A stretch of DNA of 64,000 bases from Cordylochernes scorpioides (lineage: Eukaryota > Arthropoda > Arachnida > Pseudoscorpiones > Chernetidae): the NCBI GenBank assembly GCA_030710605.1, contig CP092874.1, forward strand, positions 69,985,556-70,049,555. The letters run 5' to 3'. Below the pieces are notes generated by a model, which was given only the letters and a program-made list of their open reading frames with translations, was not told where the DNA came from and ran no database searches. Within the stretch, counting starts at the first letter, position 1, and each line of letters starts with the position of its first letter. Positions 63,190-64,000 of this stretch are shown piece by piece. Both the position numbers and the translations under genes were made by a program.

Positions 63190-63552
63190 AGTAAACCCAA
63201 CCTACTATTCACATGTCCCTTACTATCAAGCCACTATCCCTGTCAAACTCTCGTCATTTCAACAGGTACAAATTAATCATTATCTTCAACCCATTGTTTC
63301 AACACCTATATAATATCTAGTCAATAATTCCGACCCTCTGTCCTAAAGTTCAAATACTTTGCATTTAGTTGGCTGTCTCTAATTTACTTTTGAGAAAATT
63401 TCTCTTTCCTCGCTAATATACTGGCACTCAAATATGTAATGTAATATTCAAATTTCTATTTTTTTTCTTTGCAAAGATGGCATACTGTATCCCCCTCACT
63501 GAAGATTTTGGCATGGTTTTCCTGAACCCCCCCCCCCCCCCTATTCTTTATT
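63190..63552. other. Unassigned stretch
   Basis: No gene recognised; a poly-C run lies at about 63527-63541. Confidence 0.35.
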
Positions 63553-63652
63553 TTTATTTATTTATTTATCCCAAGTACACGTGGTACAGGCCATGATAAT
63601 CATTGTGGGTAGTTAGCTACTGCTTTTATTGGAAGTGAATCACATGTGTACC
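63553..63652 (-). repeat. SINE body fragment
   Basis: TACACGTGGTACAGGCCATG… CTGCTTTTATTGGAAGTG; same family as the SINE at 41481-41791. A copia LTR interrupts it at 63653. Confidence 0.55.
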
Positions 63653-63845
63653 TGTTGTAAGATTTAGGTACTTACAGCTTGTATGAAGGCATGAGGACGT
63701 TGATGATTATATAATAATAATCTTTATTATCCATTTAGTAATAAAAACAAAGTTATGGTAGCGAACTCATTTATAATATAGAGAGGAAGTAAACAAACAG
63801 TTGTGATGATGATTAGTCCAGTGTGGCGCTAGCTGTAGTCGTAGC
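63653..63845 (-). repeat. Copia 3' LTR (approximate left limit)
   Basis: The minus strand ends AAATCTTACAACA at 63653. A polyadenylation-type AATAAAG lies near 63725. It lies directly downstream of the copia pol stop codon. The start near 63845 is approximate. Confidence 0.5.
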
Positions 63846-63847
63846 AT

Positions 63848-64000
63848 TCAGTTTCCAACAAATCCCCAGCATGAATGTGGAGACATCACGAGGTTGTAGC
63901 GTAACTTCTCAAATGTCGGCCTTGGTAGCGGCTTGGTCAGGATGTCGCCTTCATGTCGCCAGTTGGGCAGTAGATCATTTTTATCACTGTCTTCTTCTGA
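63848..64000 (-). CDS. Ty1/copia pol, RNase H C-terminus (partial)
   Basis: Minus-strand frame running into the window edge: DLLPNWRHEGDILTKPLPRP, TFEKLRYNLVM…, stop at 63848-63850. The phrase D(I/F)LTKPLPR is typical of the end of copia RNase H. No lesions are seen in the 50 visible codons. Confidence 0.75.
   Translation of the reverse strand, partial: SEEDSDKNDLLPNWRHEGDILTKPLPRPTFEKLRYNLVMSPHSCWGFVGN

Overview
This is a eukaryotic nuclear window, AT-rich, almost intergenic, and packed with nested transposable elements. The best organism guess is an arthropod, possibly a chelicerate such as a spider (low confidence). The reasons are a three-exon mitochondrial peptide deformylase gene with GT-AG introns, and a mix of Helitrons, Penelope-like elements (PLEs), mariner, Ty3/gypsy, copia and Tx1-, Jockey- and I-like LINEs. 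There are no operons, CRISPR arrays or bacterial signals.

Layout. 1-9 kb: Helitron ends, a Helitron-type endonuclease fragment, a long Jockey-like LINE (minus strand), solo LTRs, and 5'-truncated LINEs with visible target-site duplications (TSDs). 9-24 kb: a nest of palindromic foldback elements interrupted by a hAT-like element and solo LTRs; an intact 262-codon disordered ORF; PLE fragments; a 5' U2 snRNA fragment; a dead but structurally complete mariner; a ~110-bp tandem repeat. 24.8-25.8 kb: an intact intronless haspin-like kinase ORF (minus). 26.8-31.4 kb: an almost complete gypsy element with 206-bp LTRs and a 5-bp TSD. 32-39 kb: a broken copy of an uncharacterised cysteine-rich protein family, palindromes, mariner debris and gypsy debris. 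39-51 kb: the peptide deformylase gene (exons at 41.26, 45.82 and 47.73 kb). Its introns carry SINEs, Helitron and LINE pieces, a PLE, and short palindromic elements with hammerhead-ribozyme-like cores. A giant PLE palindrome and a second copy of the uncharacterised family follow. 52.7-63.2 kb: several nested minus-strand copies of one Tx1-like LINE family with (TC)n 3' tails. 63.6-64 kb: the 3' end of a copia element running out of the window.

The genes likely to matter to the host are the deformylase, possibly the kinase, and possibly the 262-codon ORF. The rest records insertion history. Nesting gives relative ages: the gypsy element lies in a Helitron; the hAT element and a solo LTR lie in a foldback; Helitrons lie in mariner copies; a PLE lies in a LINE that itself lies in intron 2.

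The strongest unusual signals are a canonical type I hammerhead fold just upstream of the deformylase gene, mini-palindromes carrying hammerhead cores in both arms, two Helitrons at the same position of two mariner copies, and LINEs stacked at (TC)n tracts.
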